Origin: Ustilago trichophora
Lineage: Eukaryota; Basidiomycota; Ustilaginomycetes; Ustilaginales; Ustilaginaceae
Length of the DNA stretch: 64,000 bases
Direction of reading: 5' to 3'
Assembly: GCA_900323505.1 (NCBI GenBank)
Contig: OOIN01000005.1
Span: 744,001-808,000 of the forward strand
The position numbers and the translations under genes were made by a program. Shown piece after piece: positions 11,054 to 21,385 of this stretch (within the stretch, counting starts at the first letter, position 1; each line of letters starts with the position of its first letter). Under the pieces are notes generated by a model. It ran no database searches. It was given only the letters and a program-made list of their open reading frames with translations, and had not been told where the DNA came from.

Positions 11054-11060
11054 TATAAAG
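11054..11060 (+). promoter_or_regulatory. TATA-like box of MET22
   Basis: TATAAAG lies 35 bp before an upstream in-frame ATG (11089) and 128 bp before the conserved-core ATG (11182). If transcription starts within about 40 nt, the upstream ATG is at or near the mRNA 5' end. Confidence 0.35.
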
Positions 11061-11181
11061 GCGCTCCTTTCTCAATCTTTACTAGTGCATGTTACGGATC
11101 TGCTCACCACGCCTTGGACGGATCTCTGCTCGATTGCTTCCACACGCTTCTAGACCTATTCTCATACATCGGCACATCAGC

Positions 11182-12321
11182 ATGTCTTCGTCATCATCAT
11201 CGGCACAATATGCTCTCGAGCGCGCAGTCGCCATCTCGGCAGTCGAGCGTGCCTGTTCGCTCACGAACAAGGTCTTCCGCAACCTCGTCACCGCCGACAC
11301 TGTGACCAAGAAGGACAAGTCGCCTGTCACCGTTGGAGACTACTCTGCGCAAGCGGTCGTCAACGCCATCCTCGGATCGCACTTCCCTGAGGATCCCATC
11401 GTGGGAGAGGAGGATTCCAAGGACCTTCAGAAGCCCGAGTCGGAATCGTTGCGCAAGCAAATCTTTGCGCTCGCCAACGAGGCGCTCAAGAACCCCGCAC
11501 AGGAATGCCCGGCTGTTGCTGAAGCCGAGTCCAAGTCAAACACCCAGGCATGGGGCGATCGTGAGCTGACCGAGCACGAGCTGCTTGCAGCTATCGACAG
11601 AGGCAGTGCCGAGGGTGGTGCCAAGGGTCGATGCTGGGCGCTGGACCCCATCGACGGCACCAAAGGCTTCCTTCGAGGTGGTCAGTATGCTGTCTGCTTG
11701 GCTTTCATGGTGGACGGAAAGGTGCAGGTGGGTGTGATGGGCTGCCCCAACTTGCCTCACGATGCTTCCTCCGACAAGCCCAAGGAGGGCGAGTTTGGTG
11801 CTGGTGCCAAGCGCAGCGATCTCGGTACTCTGTTCATTGCCGTGCGTGGTCAGGGAGCCTTCCAGCGCCCTATCCAGGGTGGTGAGGAGCAAAAGATCTC
11901 GATGCGTCAGATCAGCTCGCTCTCGCAAGCTTCGTTCTGCGAGTCGGTCGAGGCGGGTCACTCTTCGCACGGCACGAACGCTAGGATTGCAGAGTTGCTC
12001 GGCATCACCGCTCCTTCGGTCAGGATGGACAGCCAGGCCAAGTATGCCAGTATCTCGAGAGGCGATGGTGACGTCTACCTGCGTCTGCCTGTCGGCGATG
12101 GAAGCTACCAGGAGAAGATCTGGGACCACGCTTCTGGATCTCTGCTTGTCGAGGAAGCTGGAGGTAAAGTTTCGGACATTCGCGGCAAGGAGCTCAATTT
12201 TGGCGTTGGACGCACGCTTCGTGAGAATCGCGGTGTGGTCGCTTCGCAGAAGGAACACCATGCCAGGGTGATCGAAGCTGTCCGCAAGGCCCTTGAGGAA
12301 GAGGGCCGTGGCCATCTTTGA
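11182..12321 (+). CDS. MET22: 3'(2'),5'-bisphosphate nucleotidase
   Basis: A 379-aa enzyme of the Li-sensitive inositol monophosphatase superfamily. It hydrolyses 3'-phosphoadenosine 5'-phosphate (PAP), a by-product of sulfate assimilation, to AMP and phosphate; the family is the salt-tolerance target Hal2/Met22. Metal-site motifs are in place: GEED near residue 75-78, DPIDGTKGFLRGG from D155 and WDHASG near 314-319. The KDKSPVTVGDYSAQ segment near residue 30 is typical. Length is close to yeast Met22. An in-frame ATG at 11089 would add 31 residues that are Arg/His-rich and have no acidic residue, like a mitochondrial presequence. I list the shorter form because the enzyme core begins there and the TATA box is close to 11089. 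Confidence 0.93.
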   Translation: MSSSSSSAQYALERAVAISAVERACSLTNKVFRNLVTADTVTKKDKSPVTVGDYSAQAVVNAILGSHFPEDPIVGEEDSKDLQKPESESLRKQIFALANEALKNPAQECPAVAEAESKSNTQAWGDRELTEHELLAAIDRGSAEGGAKGRCWALDPIDGTKGFLRGGQYAVCLAFMVDGKVQVGVMGCPNLPHDASSDKPKEGEFGAGAKRSDLGTLFIAVRGQGAFQRPIQGGEEQKISMRQISSLSQASFCESVEAGHSSHGTNARIAELLGITAPSVRMDSQAKYASISRGDGDVYLRLPVGDGSYQEKIWDHASGSLLVEEAGGKVSDIRGKELNFGVGRTLRENRGVVASQKEHHARVIEAVRKALEEEGRGHL

Positions 12322-12812
12322 GACGAAAACACGCGATGCGGAGGATCGAGTCGATACGAGAACCGCAACAGAGGTTGATTGGATGAAATGCAGCACATTT
12401 TCCTCATCGCCAAGACCCAAATATGCCAGCCCTGATCGTGCCCAGCCTAGAAAGCTGTTCTGCACGACAATCAAGTCAGATGGCAGCGTCTCCATGAAGA
12501 CGATATTGCGTATGATTGTTCTGTTGACTGCGTGATTGATTGAACACGGTGTTCGATGAGCAGCTACGTCGTAGAGATGAGAAGTTTTAACGTTACGCCG
12601 GGGAGCCTGATATGAGCATACACAAGTACACGCCACACACTCACACGCACCCACGCACGCCTCGTCCACGCTCAAGCGAGCCATGTTGGATTTTTTGGCA
12701 TTTTTGAAAATGTGGGTGCAGATGCTGCTTCGTTTTTTCTTATTCGAAAGCGCTTAGGCCGTTTGATTGACAGAATATGTTGGCTTTGGCGTAGTTAGTT
12801 TATTTTCAGGCC

Positions 12813-12840
<28 letters not shown>
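12813..12840. repeat. (GGCA)7 microsatellite
   Basis: Seven perfect tetranucleotide units in non-coding DNA. Confidence 0.9.
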
Positions 12841-12843
<3 letters not shown>

Positions 12844-13274
12844 AGCAGGCAAAGCACGTCGGCCATCCTTTCACCCGTCTTTGTGCTTGTGCTTGCTTGT
12901 GTGTGCCTGTGCCTGCAATTCCTTCATCACCCTCCAGCCACTGTCACACAACGGTTCCTTCTCTCCACCTCACCTCCTGTCTCTCTTCTCCCATTCATCC
13001 TCTTGTTTCTGCTTTGATCATCGGCTTGGCTCGGTCTAGTGGCACTGGCACCATCTCTTTTCAACATCGACCATCCATGACACCTTCGTAATCCGGCTCT
13101 TCCGTCTTCATCTCAGAGCACGCCCCTGCTACTCAGCTGCACGTGTGCATGCTTTCTACTCTCTTTCGCCCGGACACCGTTAAGCCGCTACTCGAGCTTG
13201 ATCTCTTGCACCTCTTTGTACAGCTTCGAGTATTTGAACCCAGCTCGTCGTGTCAAGCTTCTCAGAACAACTCC

Positions 13275-13304
13275 AAGCTGCCTTGCTACAAGCTGCCTTG
13301 CTAC
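13275..13304. repeat. 15-bp direct tandem duplication
   Basis: Two adjacent perfect copies of AAGCTGCCTTGCTAC, followed by a partial third (AAGCTG), in the leader region of the MAPKKK gene. Confidence 0.85.
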
Positions 13305-13685
13305 AAGCTGGAGCTCACCTCACCCTCCTTCCCCACTGGGCACCACTCGTATCATCGCTTCAACAAGCCGCATGTATTCAGCTGTCTTCCTTGCATATCA
13401 ACGCTTTTTTGCATGGCCTCAGTTCACTCCACGCTTTCCTCAACCCTGTCATCGGCCCACTAGCCTTGCGCGCTACCTGAGCTGATCCTCACCGACACGC
13501 GCCTTGTTGCTCACGAATGTCGCCAACCGCTTCACAGCTTTAAAAGTGTTCCAAGACACATGAACAAGCCGACCGCGTCTTGATTACGATTTCGCAACCA
13601 AACGCATCTCGCTTCGTGCGTCTCATCCAGGCGCATGTATGTGCAGCGTTCCCACTCCAAACTAATTTAGGTCGCTGACGCCAGC

Positions 13686-16600
13686 ATGTCGTATCATCCC
13701 GACTCCTTCGTCACGAGCCCGGCGACCGCAAATAACGACCCCACTTGGCAATTACACTCCAGCACCGACTCTTATCTCCAATGGGATGCTACTCCCAAGA
13801 CGCCCGTGTCTTCTGACCAGGTCCCTACTCGTAGCGCAGCGCCAGCCATGTCCAGATTACGCTCGGGCAGCTCCGCAGCTACGCCCTCTGTCGTAGGCGG
13901 CCAAACGCCCTCAGAGTCGACATCCACCGATACCGCCTCTGTTCTACCTCACCATGGCCATACAGTAAGCCCAGACCGTCCAGTGTCGCCTTCCTACTTC
14001 ACCAAGCTCTACTTTCAAGCGCCCAATCGCACCTCATCCGGCGCAAGCCCGACCATCACCTTTACCGGTGCGCCCGTAGAACCCTCTCTCTTCGCCGCAA
14101 TGCAACCCTCACCCACATTGCCCGACGGCCCACAGTCCGTCTCTCACCTCGCCGATTCCGCTCGAGAGCCCACTGCAGTACGTCGGTCCTCTGTCAGCAC
14201 ATCCGCATACAGCCCAACGGCAACTTCGGCAACGCCTCTTTCGCCAACAATGTCTAGCAGATCCAACGCTGGCGGAAGTGGTTTCTTTGCTTCTTTGCGC
14301 CCCTCCTCTCCTGGGAACCTCTCCATCTCTTCCTCCTCCAGGACCCAGGACAGCGAAGGCTCCGTCAAACCTCGGCGGCCCAGCAGCGTCTTTGAGCATG
14401 TTGGCAATGTCTGGGAACGTTTCGGTCGTAAGGTCCATCACACACGCACTGCAACCTCCGAGCAGCAAGCCAGCTCCTCTTCGCACGCTCGCCGCTCTGC
14501 CAGCCAAGTCTCGCCTCCCATCGGTCTCACTCCCGATGCCGCCGATCCTTTTGATACTGCTCGCACCTCGCCGTCCGGATCCATCGTCTCACAGGCTTCT
14601 CCTTCACAGTCTACAGCCACCGAATCCGAATGCCGTACTCCCGCAACGCCCAATGCCGAGACTCCTGCTTCGCTCAGCACTCCGCAGCCTCTTCCTTCTG
14701 CTCCCGCCTACACGTCCATAACCGCACCCGACGCGCTCGCCAACGCACCTCAGCAAGAAGAGATCGAAGAGCTTCCTTATTTGGCTCCTGAATCACCCGA
14801 TCTGTACGGTCCAGGCTCGACTGCGGTCGACTCTCCTGGAATACCGAGTGGTCAGAGATCTCACGTGTCACACCGCCGGAGCTCTAGTCTCTTTGAACGG
14901 GTCCTGATCCAGGTCACCGACGACAATGAACGATTCTCGGTCGTCGACATTTCTGGCGTCGATTCAGCTGATGCGATCAAAGAGAGGATGTTTGCCAAGC
15001 TTCACCTCTTCGACGCAGACCATTCCAGCTTCCAACTCTTTCGCACCGAGATCGGCCAGTCCGAAGCCACCGGTCCCGTTGTCAGCGACGACGCTCTGCT
15101 CGTATTGTGCCTCCAGATGGGCGATGACCGTGGTACGCTCAAGTTCTTAGTCCAGCAAACTGCACCTCCACCCAACTCGACCGTACGAGCCATGCCTCCA
15201 CCCACATCGACGGCCGGACATCAGAGGGCCCTCAACGAAGTGCGGAGGACTTCAGGGACAGGATCAGCCGCCAGCCACCATCTTCGAACCGGCAGCCAGT
15301 CGTCCAAGAGTTCTTTGAGCGATGCATTGGTCTATCCAGAAATGTTTGGTGCAGATGGAAGCCACGAGGGTTCCAATCGCAACTCGGGAAGCAGCTTGAT
15401 GCGCTCCAAAGCTCAGACAAGACGAGCCTTGCCGAGTGCGCCTCCCATTGACGATTTGCGCTCACCCACCTCGAATGGCGGGCCGCAAAATTCTTTCCAG
15501 GATCGCAGGTCAATCGCCTCATCGGGCGAAGGCTCTGCCAACGAGTCGTGGGCCAAACACGGTGCCTCGGCCAGTGAAGGTGCGCCCTCTGTCATTCTCA
15601 CTCAACGCTCCAGCTCCATCAATGCCACTACGCCCTCAGCAGCCAGCTCTGTGAGCAGCGGTCGTCGTCCGAGCTATGTCGAGGATGAAAGATCGTCGAG
15701 ACTCGAGGCAGAGTCGCACGCGAAGCGGTCATTGCAAGCACCTCCGAATGGATCGGGCCATCGTCAAGAAAGATCCGACGAAGGTCTTCGCGAGACTTCC
15801 AGACAGCAAATGGCCGGGCAGGCGCCTAGCCTCACATTGCACAACGCCAGGAGCATGGACGATTTGCATCGACAGCCGCAGCCTTCCTCGCAGCCATCCC
15901 CCATGACCTCGCAGGCCGAAGTGCGCAAGCAAGCCGGCATGGATCGCGACGGCCGATATCCCGCACCAGCCATCATGAGACCTTCGACAGCCGCGCCTGC
16001 TGGTCCAAGCGCTCGAGAAAGCGGCTCAGGACACCGCCAGTACAGTTCCGATGCCCAAGGAAGCGGCCGACCCCCTGTCGACCCCGCAGCCAGCCTTGAT
16101 GCTCGAATGTTGCAGAGAAATCGTAGTGCGCAGGCAGCCATACCCAGCAGCCAGCAGGTCGTGAGTCATGGACCGACCCGGATGTCGAGTACTCCTCAGA
16201 TTCGATCGCCGCCTCTGCAAAGTGCGTACGCCAGTCAAGGACTTGTCGATCCTCGCTTCAACACGCAACCTCCTCACTCTGCACATGGGATGCAAGCTCG
16301 ACCTGCCAACATGGCAGCGCGCCCTCAATATACTGCGCCTCCCAACTACGGAGGGCAGGCTCCATACCAGGCGCAGTCGTTTGGCCAGGCGGCACCTAGA
16401 CCAATGGGTTCGGGTTATGTCAATGAGTTTGGAGCACGGGCGCCTGCTTCTGGCCCCAACTTTAACACATATCACGGTCATGATCCTCGGTTGAATGCCA
16501 ATGGTATGCAAGGCTCGCTTACACCACGTCCGTACTCGTATCATGAGCAGCCGTCGATGCAGCATCATCCCGTCTACCGACCGTACGGCCAGCAGAACCT

Positions 16601-19517
16601 TGTTCCTGCTGCATCTCCTTACCGCATGCGTGAAGATCCATTCACAACGCGCTACTTCCCTGCTTCGAGTTCTCGCCAAGTTTCCGAATTTCAGATGCAA
16701 GCTGGTCGCTTGGAGCCAGGCATGACAGTCCAGCAAACGCTGCGAACGCACGAAGTGATTCGCAACCAGACACCCGTTGGCTCTCCGGGCCAGCCCTACC
16801 AGACAAGTCATGCGCATCCGCCAGGACCCTCTTACGGCCCTCGCGATCCACGCCAGCTTACTCACCCCAGTCAATACATGGGCATGCAAGGCTATCCAAG
16901 CGCATCGGCACCTCCGCACATGCAACAGCGGCCAAGTCATCAAGGCTCGGCCCTTCCGAACCCGCACCATCAGCCCACTCCGCGCCCGCAATCGTACCCA
17001 TCAACACCGGCACCATCTCAGCACGCACAAGCGCCTCTGCGCCCGACGACGGCAGGCCATCCGAGCTCGCAAACACGGCCGCAGTCGTCCAGCTCGTCCG
17101 TGGTTCGTGGCCCTGGACCTACACAGCAGCAGCAGCAGCAGTCGCAGCAGCAACCGCAGCAGCAACCGCAGTCAGGCCCCGATTCGCATCGTCGCGATCC
17201 TCCTGTCCGAACCAATGCGTCGGAGCGCTCATCTGGTTCTTCCTTCTCGAGTCAGGCCAGTTCGCAGCAGGGACGCCCATCACACGAAGACCGCAACAGT
17301 CGCGCTTCGATTGAGGACTCTTTCAGTGCGCCAACATCCGCCAGAAGCTCGCAGAGTGGCCCTGCATCGACCAAGCCTTCCAATATAGAGAACCGCCCTT
17401 CTCATGCCGATCAAGAGCGCGATCTGGCTGACGATGAACTCGCACACATCAGACCCCTGCCGAAACTTCCGTATTCTTCCGCCACAACACCAACGGATCC
17501 ATCCAACACGGCGGCATCAAGCCTCAGCAGCGCGCCAGGCGAAGTCGTTCGCAAGTCCGAGGACGAGGACACCTTGCGTGCCGGCGAATGGGCGCAATTG
17601 TGGCGGGCATTGGATCCCAAATCGGACGGCACTGTCATCGGTACTGCGATCAGCGGTAGCAGCGGAGGAGACGGTGACACCGTCAGGGCTGAGCCGAGCA
17701 CGCCGGGAGCCACACGACCTCACACCAAAGATGGTCTCGAGTCGGCGACAACACTTGAGCCGCCGCGAGCATCGAGCCCAAGTATGGCGCCGGAGGAGTC
17801 CGGTACAGTGGCATCCTTTGCGTCCTTTGGAACCTTTGATGATGATGAGAGCGAGTCCGGCACATGGGCGCAGCCGTTGGACTCGGACACCAGCGCACCG
17901 CGTCTACCACTGCGGCTTGATGCAGACGGCGAAATGTCGTCTGAAGATCATGCGACCCTGCTTCCAGGCGAGGGCACATTGCTGCAGAGTGCAACGCGCG
18001 AAGCGGCCCCAGGAATGTCAACGAGTCCGAAGCGGCCGGAACTGCGTCTAACCATTGACCCGGCAGCCGGTCCGACGTTGACGGCTCCGAGCCTGCAGCG
18101 GCCAAACATCTCTCCGCGCCCGAGCTCGTCACATCTCTCCTCGGCGCTCAACGGCGGCGGCATCACGCGCAGCAATTCGTTCGCTCGACGGGATGACGAC
18201 TGGGCCTTCCGTCCTCCACCCGAACAGCTGTACGAGAACCTGGATGACTTCTTCCCGAAGCATGATCTGGACAAGCCTCTACTGGATGCTGCCGCTGTGC
18301 CCGAGAGCCCAATGGTCGGCAGCCCACGCTCAGAGACAGCTGCCAGTATGGCTTCCAGTCCGCCAAATGTGTCGTCGCTGGGTCCTCAGCAGGCTCTGAG
18401 CCACCGAAGCCGTCACAAAAAGTCGATTCGGCTGGTCGCACAGGACCGCAAACGGATTCTGGACCGCGCCGAGAAGCGACCCGCAGCGCAAGGGACCGAG
18501 ATCAGCGGCGGTTTGGTCAGGCGACGAAGCACCAAGCTATGGGGAACAAAGGTCGTGGAGATGACGCCTGGCCAAGAACTCGGCACGCCTGCATCTGCAT
18601 CCTCCGCAGAATCGCCCTCGTCCGATTCGTCATCTCACAAACCCGTCTTCAAATGGGTCAAGGGTGATCTGATCGGCAAGGGTACGTATGGCAGAGTCTA
18701 CCTTGCGCTGAATGCGACCACTGGTGAGATGATCGCAGTGAAGCAGGTCGAGCTACCGCGAACAGCCAGCGATCGTGAAGACTCGCGGCAGAAAGGCGTC
18801 GTTGCAGCGCTCAAGTCCGAGATTGAGACGCTGAAAGACCTCGACCACCCGCACATCGTATCTTACCTTGGCTTTGAGGAGACGACGACGTTCCTGAGCA
18901 TTTTCCTCGAGTACGTACCCGGTGGATCGGTCGGCAGCTGTCTTCGCAAGCACGGCAAGTTCGAAGAGCCCACGATCAAGTCGTTCCTCCATCAAATCCT
19001 CGAGGGTCTCGCCTACCTGCATAGCAAGGGAATCCTGCATCGCGATCTGAAAGCGGACAACATCCTAGTCGACTTTGAAGGCATCTGCAAGATTTCCGAT
19101 TTCGGCACGGTCCGGAGGTCCGACGACATCTACGGCAACGTCGAAAACATGTCTTTGCAAGGATCGATCTTCTGGATGGCCCCTGAGGTCGTTTCTCTCT
19201 CCAAAAAGGGCTACAGTGCCAAGATTGATATTTGGTCACTCGGCTGCGTTGTATTGGAAATGTTTGCAGGCCGACGTCCATGGTCGGACGACGAAGCGGT
19301 GCAGGCAATGTTCAAGATTGGTGCCGAACGTAAAGCTCCCCCCATCCCGGCGGACGTCAAGCTCAGCAAACAGGCAGCTCATTTCTTGAAAAACTGCTTT
19401 GAAGTGGATCCAGCTAAAAGACCGACAGCGCAAAGGTTGCTAGACCATGTCTTTTCGGTTCCTGATGAGAGTTGGCACTTCCAACAGAGCGCTTTGTGGA
19501 GATCGCTCCAACGCTAG
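13686..19517 (+). CDS. BCK1: BCK1-type MAP kinase kinase kinase (cell wall integrity)
   Basis: A 1943-aa intronless Ser/Thr kinase. Most of the protein is low-complexity (Ser/Pro/Gln/His), with a short glutamine run encoded near 17127-17170. A structured island at about residues 402-490 (LIQVTDDNERFSVVDI ... FQLFRTEIGQ) resembles the ubiquitin/RA-like domain of Bck1. The kinase domain fills residues 1655-1943: Gly loop GKGTYGRVY, catalytic Lys1686 (IAVKQVEL), HRDLKADN at 1785-1792, DFGTVRR and the activation segment NMSLQGSIFWMAPEV. The last is the Bck1 pattern rather than Ste11. In yeast, Bck1 links Pkc1 to Mkk1/2 and Slt2 in wall stress. Fungal Bck1 proteins are large with a C-terminal kinase, as here. 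The start at 13686 is the first ATG of the open frame. Confidence 0.88.
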   Translation: MSYHPDSFVTSPATANNDPTWQLHSSTDSYLQWDATPKTPVSSDQVPTRSAAPAMSRLRSGSSAATPSVVGGQTPSESTSTDTASVLPHHGHTVSPDRPVSPSYFTKLYFQAPNRTSSGASPTITFTGAPVEPSLFAAMQPSPTLPDGPQSVSHLADSAREPTAVRRSSVSTSAYSPTATSATPLSPTMSSRSNAGGSGFFASLRPSSPGNLSISSSSRTQDSEGSVKPRRPSSVFEHVGNVWERFGRKVHHTRTATSEQQASSSSHARRSASQVSPPIGLTPDAADPFDTARTSPSGSIVSQASPSQSTATESECRTPATPNAETPASLSTPQPLPSAPAYTSITAPDALANAPQQEEIEELPYLAPESPDLYGPGSTAVDSPGIPSGQRSHVSHRRSSSLFERVLIQVTDDNERFSVVDISGVDSADAIKERMFAKLHLFDADHSSFQLFRTEIGQSEATGPVVSDDALLVLCLQMGDDRGTLKFLVQQTAPPPNSTVRAMPPPTSTAGHQRALNEVRRTSGTGSAASHHLRTGSQSSKSSLSDALVYPEMFGADGSHEGSNRNSGSSLMRSKAQTRRALPSAPPIDDLRSPTSNGGPQNSFQDRRSIASSGEGSANESWAKHGASASEGAPSVILTQRSSSINATTPSAASSVSSGRRPSYVEDERSSRLEAESHAKRSLQAPPNGSGHRQERSDEGLRETSRQQMAGQAPSLTLHNARSMDDLHRQPQPSSQPSPMTSQAEVRKQAGMDRDGRYPAPAIMRPSTAAPAGPSARESGSGHRQYSSDAQGSGRPPVDPAASLDARMLQRNRSAQAAIPSSQQVVSHGPTRMSSTPQIRSPPLQSAYASQGLVDPRFNTQPPHSAHGMQARPANMAARPQYTAPPNYGGQAPYQAQSFGQAAPRPMGSGYVNEFGARAPASGPNFNTYHGHDPRLNANGMQGSLTPRPYSYHEQPSMQHHPVYRPYGQQNLVPAASPYRMREDPFTTRYFPASSSRQVSEFQMQAGRLEPGMTVQQTLRTHEVIRNQTPVGSPGQPYQTSHAHPPGPSYGPRDPRQLTHPSQYMGMQGYPSASAPPHMQQRPSHQGSALPNPHHQPTPRPQSYPSTPAPSQHAQAPLRPTTAGHPSSQTRPQSSSSSVVRGPGPTQQQQQQSQQQPQQQPQSGPDSHRRDPPVRTNASERSSGSSFSSQASSQQGRPSHEDRNSRASIEDSFSAPTSARSSQSGPASTKPSNIENRPSHADQERDLADDELAHIRPLPKLPYSSATTPTDPSNTAASSLSSAPGEVVRKSEDEDTLRAGEWAQLWRALDPKSDGTVIGTAISGSSGGDGDTVRAEPSTPGATRPHTKDGLESATTLEPPRASSPSMAPEESGTVASFASFGTFDDDESESGTWAQPLDSDTSAPRLPLRLDADGEMSSEDHATLLPGEGTLLQSATREAAPGMSTSPKRPELRLTIDPAAGPTLTAPSLQRPNISPRPSSSHLSSALNGGGITRSNSFARRDDDWAFRPPPEQLYENLDDFFPKHDLDKPLLDAAAVPESPMVGSPRSETAASMASSPPNVSSLGPQQALSHRSRHKKSIRLVAQDRKRILDRAEKRPAAQGTEISGGLVRRRSTKLWGTKVVEMTPGQELGTPASASSAESPSSDSSSHKPVFKWVKGDLIGKGTYGRVYLALNATTGEMIAVKQVELPRTASDREDSRQKGVVAALKSEIETLKDLDHPHIVSYLGFEETTTFLSIFLEYVPGGSVGSCLRKHGKFEEPTIKSFLHQILEGLAYLHSKGILHRDLKADNILVDFEGICKISDFGTVRRSDDIYGNVENMSLQGSIFWMAPEVVSLSKKGYSAKIDIWSLGCVVLEMFAGRRPWSDDEAVQAMFKIGAERKAPPIPADVKLSKQAAHFLKNCFEVDPAKRPTAQRLLDHVFSVPDESWHFQQSALWRSLQR

Positions 19518-20392
19518 GTGGCAACGAGACCGATGACCAGCACGACCAAGAAGATGAGGACGACGGCGAGCACGAAGGCTAGAGGAACCGAGGAATAGGA
19601 ACGATGAATGTATTTGCTAGTCGGTAATAGCAATGTAGCCCAAAAGTTGAAGTAATGATACCTGTGAGCTGCTGTCCTGCAAGCAGCCTCATACTTTTTC
19701 TACCATTACCATTTGTGTCGGATTCCGTCAGTGTGACTGAACGCCATGCATACACGTCGCACGCTCGAATCTCTTGCGCCCGTGCTTCTTTTCTTTCTTT
19801 TCTTTCTTTTCTTTTTTTCGAAGTTGTGCATCATATCAATCTACTGTAAATATGTTTTCCTGTCGTGTCTGCTGCTCCTTGCTCACTTCGGAACTTTGTT
19901 TGTGAAGGAACAATGATGTTGGAGCAAGTCGAAAATACACACTATCATCAGGGAGATTCATTGTTAGGACTGTACGGTTTGAGAAATCGCCGTAGAGTGA
20001 ATCATGAATCCGCAAGCAGCTCTTGTTGATTGGCAACAATGGGTCTTCTTGTCAGTAGGGGTCAACATTAATATATATTGGAATGCAACCAGAAAAGGTT
20101 GCAAAAATACAATAGTCAAATCTTTCTGAATCAATTTTGTACTGTAGATGGCACTGTATCTTTGTTTGTGATGTGTTAGGAGAGTAAAGAATTTCATTCT
20201 TATCAGCTGAGCTCGCTGTTTGAGACATTGCAGTGGATTGCAGCAGATCCGAGCGCATCAGCAGTGCATACATAATAAAGAGCAACAGCATACACACTCT
20301 TCCTCCTCCTCCTCATCCTACAAGCCCCCAAAGATCAGTGTTTGTGGCCCAGCGCCAGCGACGCCATGTATGGCAATGGAGATATCCAACGT
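19518..20392. other. convergent intergenic region, BCK1 and LSC1 3' flanks
   Basis: AT-rich 3' flanks with a (TTTCT)-like stretch near 19790-19820 and two isolated TACTGTA half-sites (19842 and 20140). No gene seen. Confidence 0.45.
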
Positions 20393-21385
20393 TTAGACAA
20401 GGCCAGCCTTCTGCATGGCCTCCTGCATGAGAGCACCGATCTTGGCAGGCGAATCAGCGACAATAGCACCCGCCTCGGTGAGGGCCTTGACTTTGTCCTC
20501 AGCTTTGCCCTTGCCACCAGAAATGATTGCGCCAGCGTGCCCCATGCGCTTTCCTGGAGGAGCGGTTCGACCTGCGATGAAAGCGACGACGGGTTTGGGG
20601 TTGGCGCGGGTCTTGTTGTACTTGGCGAGGTATTCGGCGGCGTCTTCTTCCATGGAGCCTCCAATTTCTCCGATGAGGACGATACCTTCGGATTTGTCGT
20701 GTTCGAGTAAGAGTTTGACGAGATCGAGGGTGGTGGATCCGGGGAAGGGGTCACCGCCGATACCGACGCAGATGGACTGACCGAGACCGACCTGGGTGGT
20801 CTGGTTAACGGCTTCGTATGTCAAGGTGCCGGAGCGGGAGACGATACCGATACGGCCTGGGGTGTGAATGTGACCAGGCATGATACCGATCTTGCAGCCC
20901 TCTGGGTTGATGATACCGGGGCAGTTGGGACCCACGAGGCGAGACTTGGATTGGGATCGGAGGGCGGCAGCGACGCGGATCTCGTCCTTCTGGGGGATAC
21001 CTTCGGTGATGGCGACGATGAGGGGGACCTCGTTCTCGATTGCCTCAATGATGGCGTCGGCAGCGCCAGGGGGAGGGACGTAGAGCACGGAAGCGTGGGG
21101 CTTGGTCTCCCTGACAGCCTCCTTGACGGAGCCGAAAACGGGCAAGCCAAGGTGAGTCTGACCAGCCTTCTTGGGCGAGACACCACCGACGAGCTTGGTG
21201 CCGTAATCGAGAGCCTGCTGGCAGTGGAAGGTACCGGTTTTGCCGGTGAATCCCTGGCAGATGACGCGGGAGTCCTTGTTGATGAGAAGGTTCTTGATGG
21301 TGTCCTCGTACGATGCGCGGGCGGCCGAGGACGAGAAGCCTCGTGCCAAAGGTCGGCTGAGCGATGCTGCGGCGTGCTTGAACAT
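20393..21385 (-). CDS. LSC1: succinyl-CoA ligase alpha subunit, mitochondrial
   Basis: A 330-aa TCA-cycle enzyme subunit that with the beta subunit interconverts succinyl-CoA and succinate with nucleotide phosphorylation. The first 25 residues form a matrix-targeting peptide ([20 protein letters not shown]). The CoA-binding Rossmann domain follows ([19 protein letters not shown]), then the ligase domain with [29 protein letters not shown] and the phosphohistidine loop [16 protein letters not shown], with the active His at about residue 283. Full length and intronless. The promoter is on the right, near a patterned T-rich tract on the coding strand (21661-21723). Confidence 0.95.
   Translation of the reverse strand: MFKHAAASLSRPLARGFSSSAARASYEDTIKNLLINKDSRVICQGFTGKTGTFHCQQALDYGTKLVGGVSPKKAGQTHLGLPVFGSVKEAVRETKPHASVLYVPPPGAADAIIEAIENEVPLIVAITEGIPQKDEIRVAAALRSQSKSRLVGPNCPGIINPEGCKIGIMPGHIHTPGRIGIVSRSGTLTYEAVNQTTQVGLGQSICVGIGGDPFPGSTTLDLVKLLLEHDKSEGIVLIGEIGGSMEEDAAEYLAKYNKTRANPKPVVAFIAGRTAPPGKRMGHAGAIISGGKGKAEDKVKALTEAGAIVADSPAKIGALMQEAMQKAGLV

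Larger units (their letters stand above)
7874..11181. other. 3.3 kb divergent intergenic region
   Basis: This separates the C2H2 gene (-) from MET22 (+). It contains an A15 tract at 8266-8280 with further A runs to about 8300, a (GA)n stretch near 8523-8541, the palindrome TACTGTACAGTA at 9397-9408 with an imperfect copy near 9838-9855, and a TATA-like box at 11054. I found no supportable gene. A short non-coding transcript cannot be excluded. Confidence 0.45.
12322..13685. other. intergenic region between MET22 and the MAPKKK
   Basis: This is the 3' flank of MET22 and the presumed promoter and leader of the MAPKKK. It holds a (GGCA)7 microsatellite at 12813-12840 and a 15-bp direct duplication (unit AAGCTGCCTTGCTAC) at 13275-13304. 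The plus strand is pyrimidine-rich from about 12920, as is common for leaders in this window. Confidence 0.45.
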
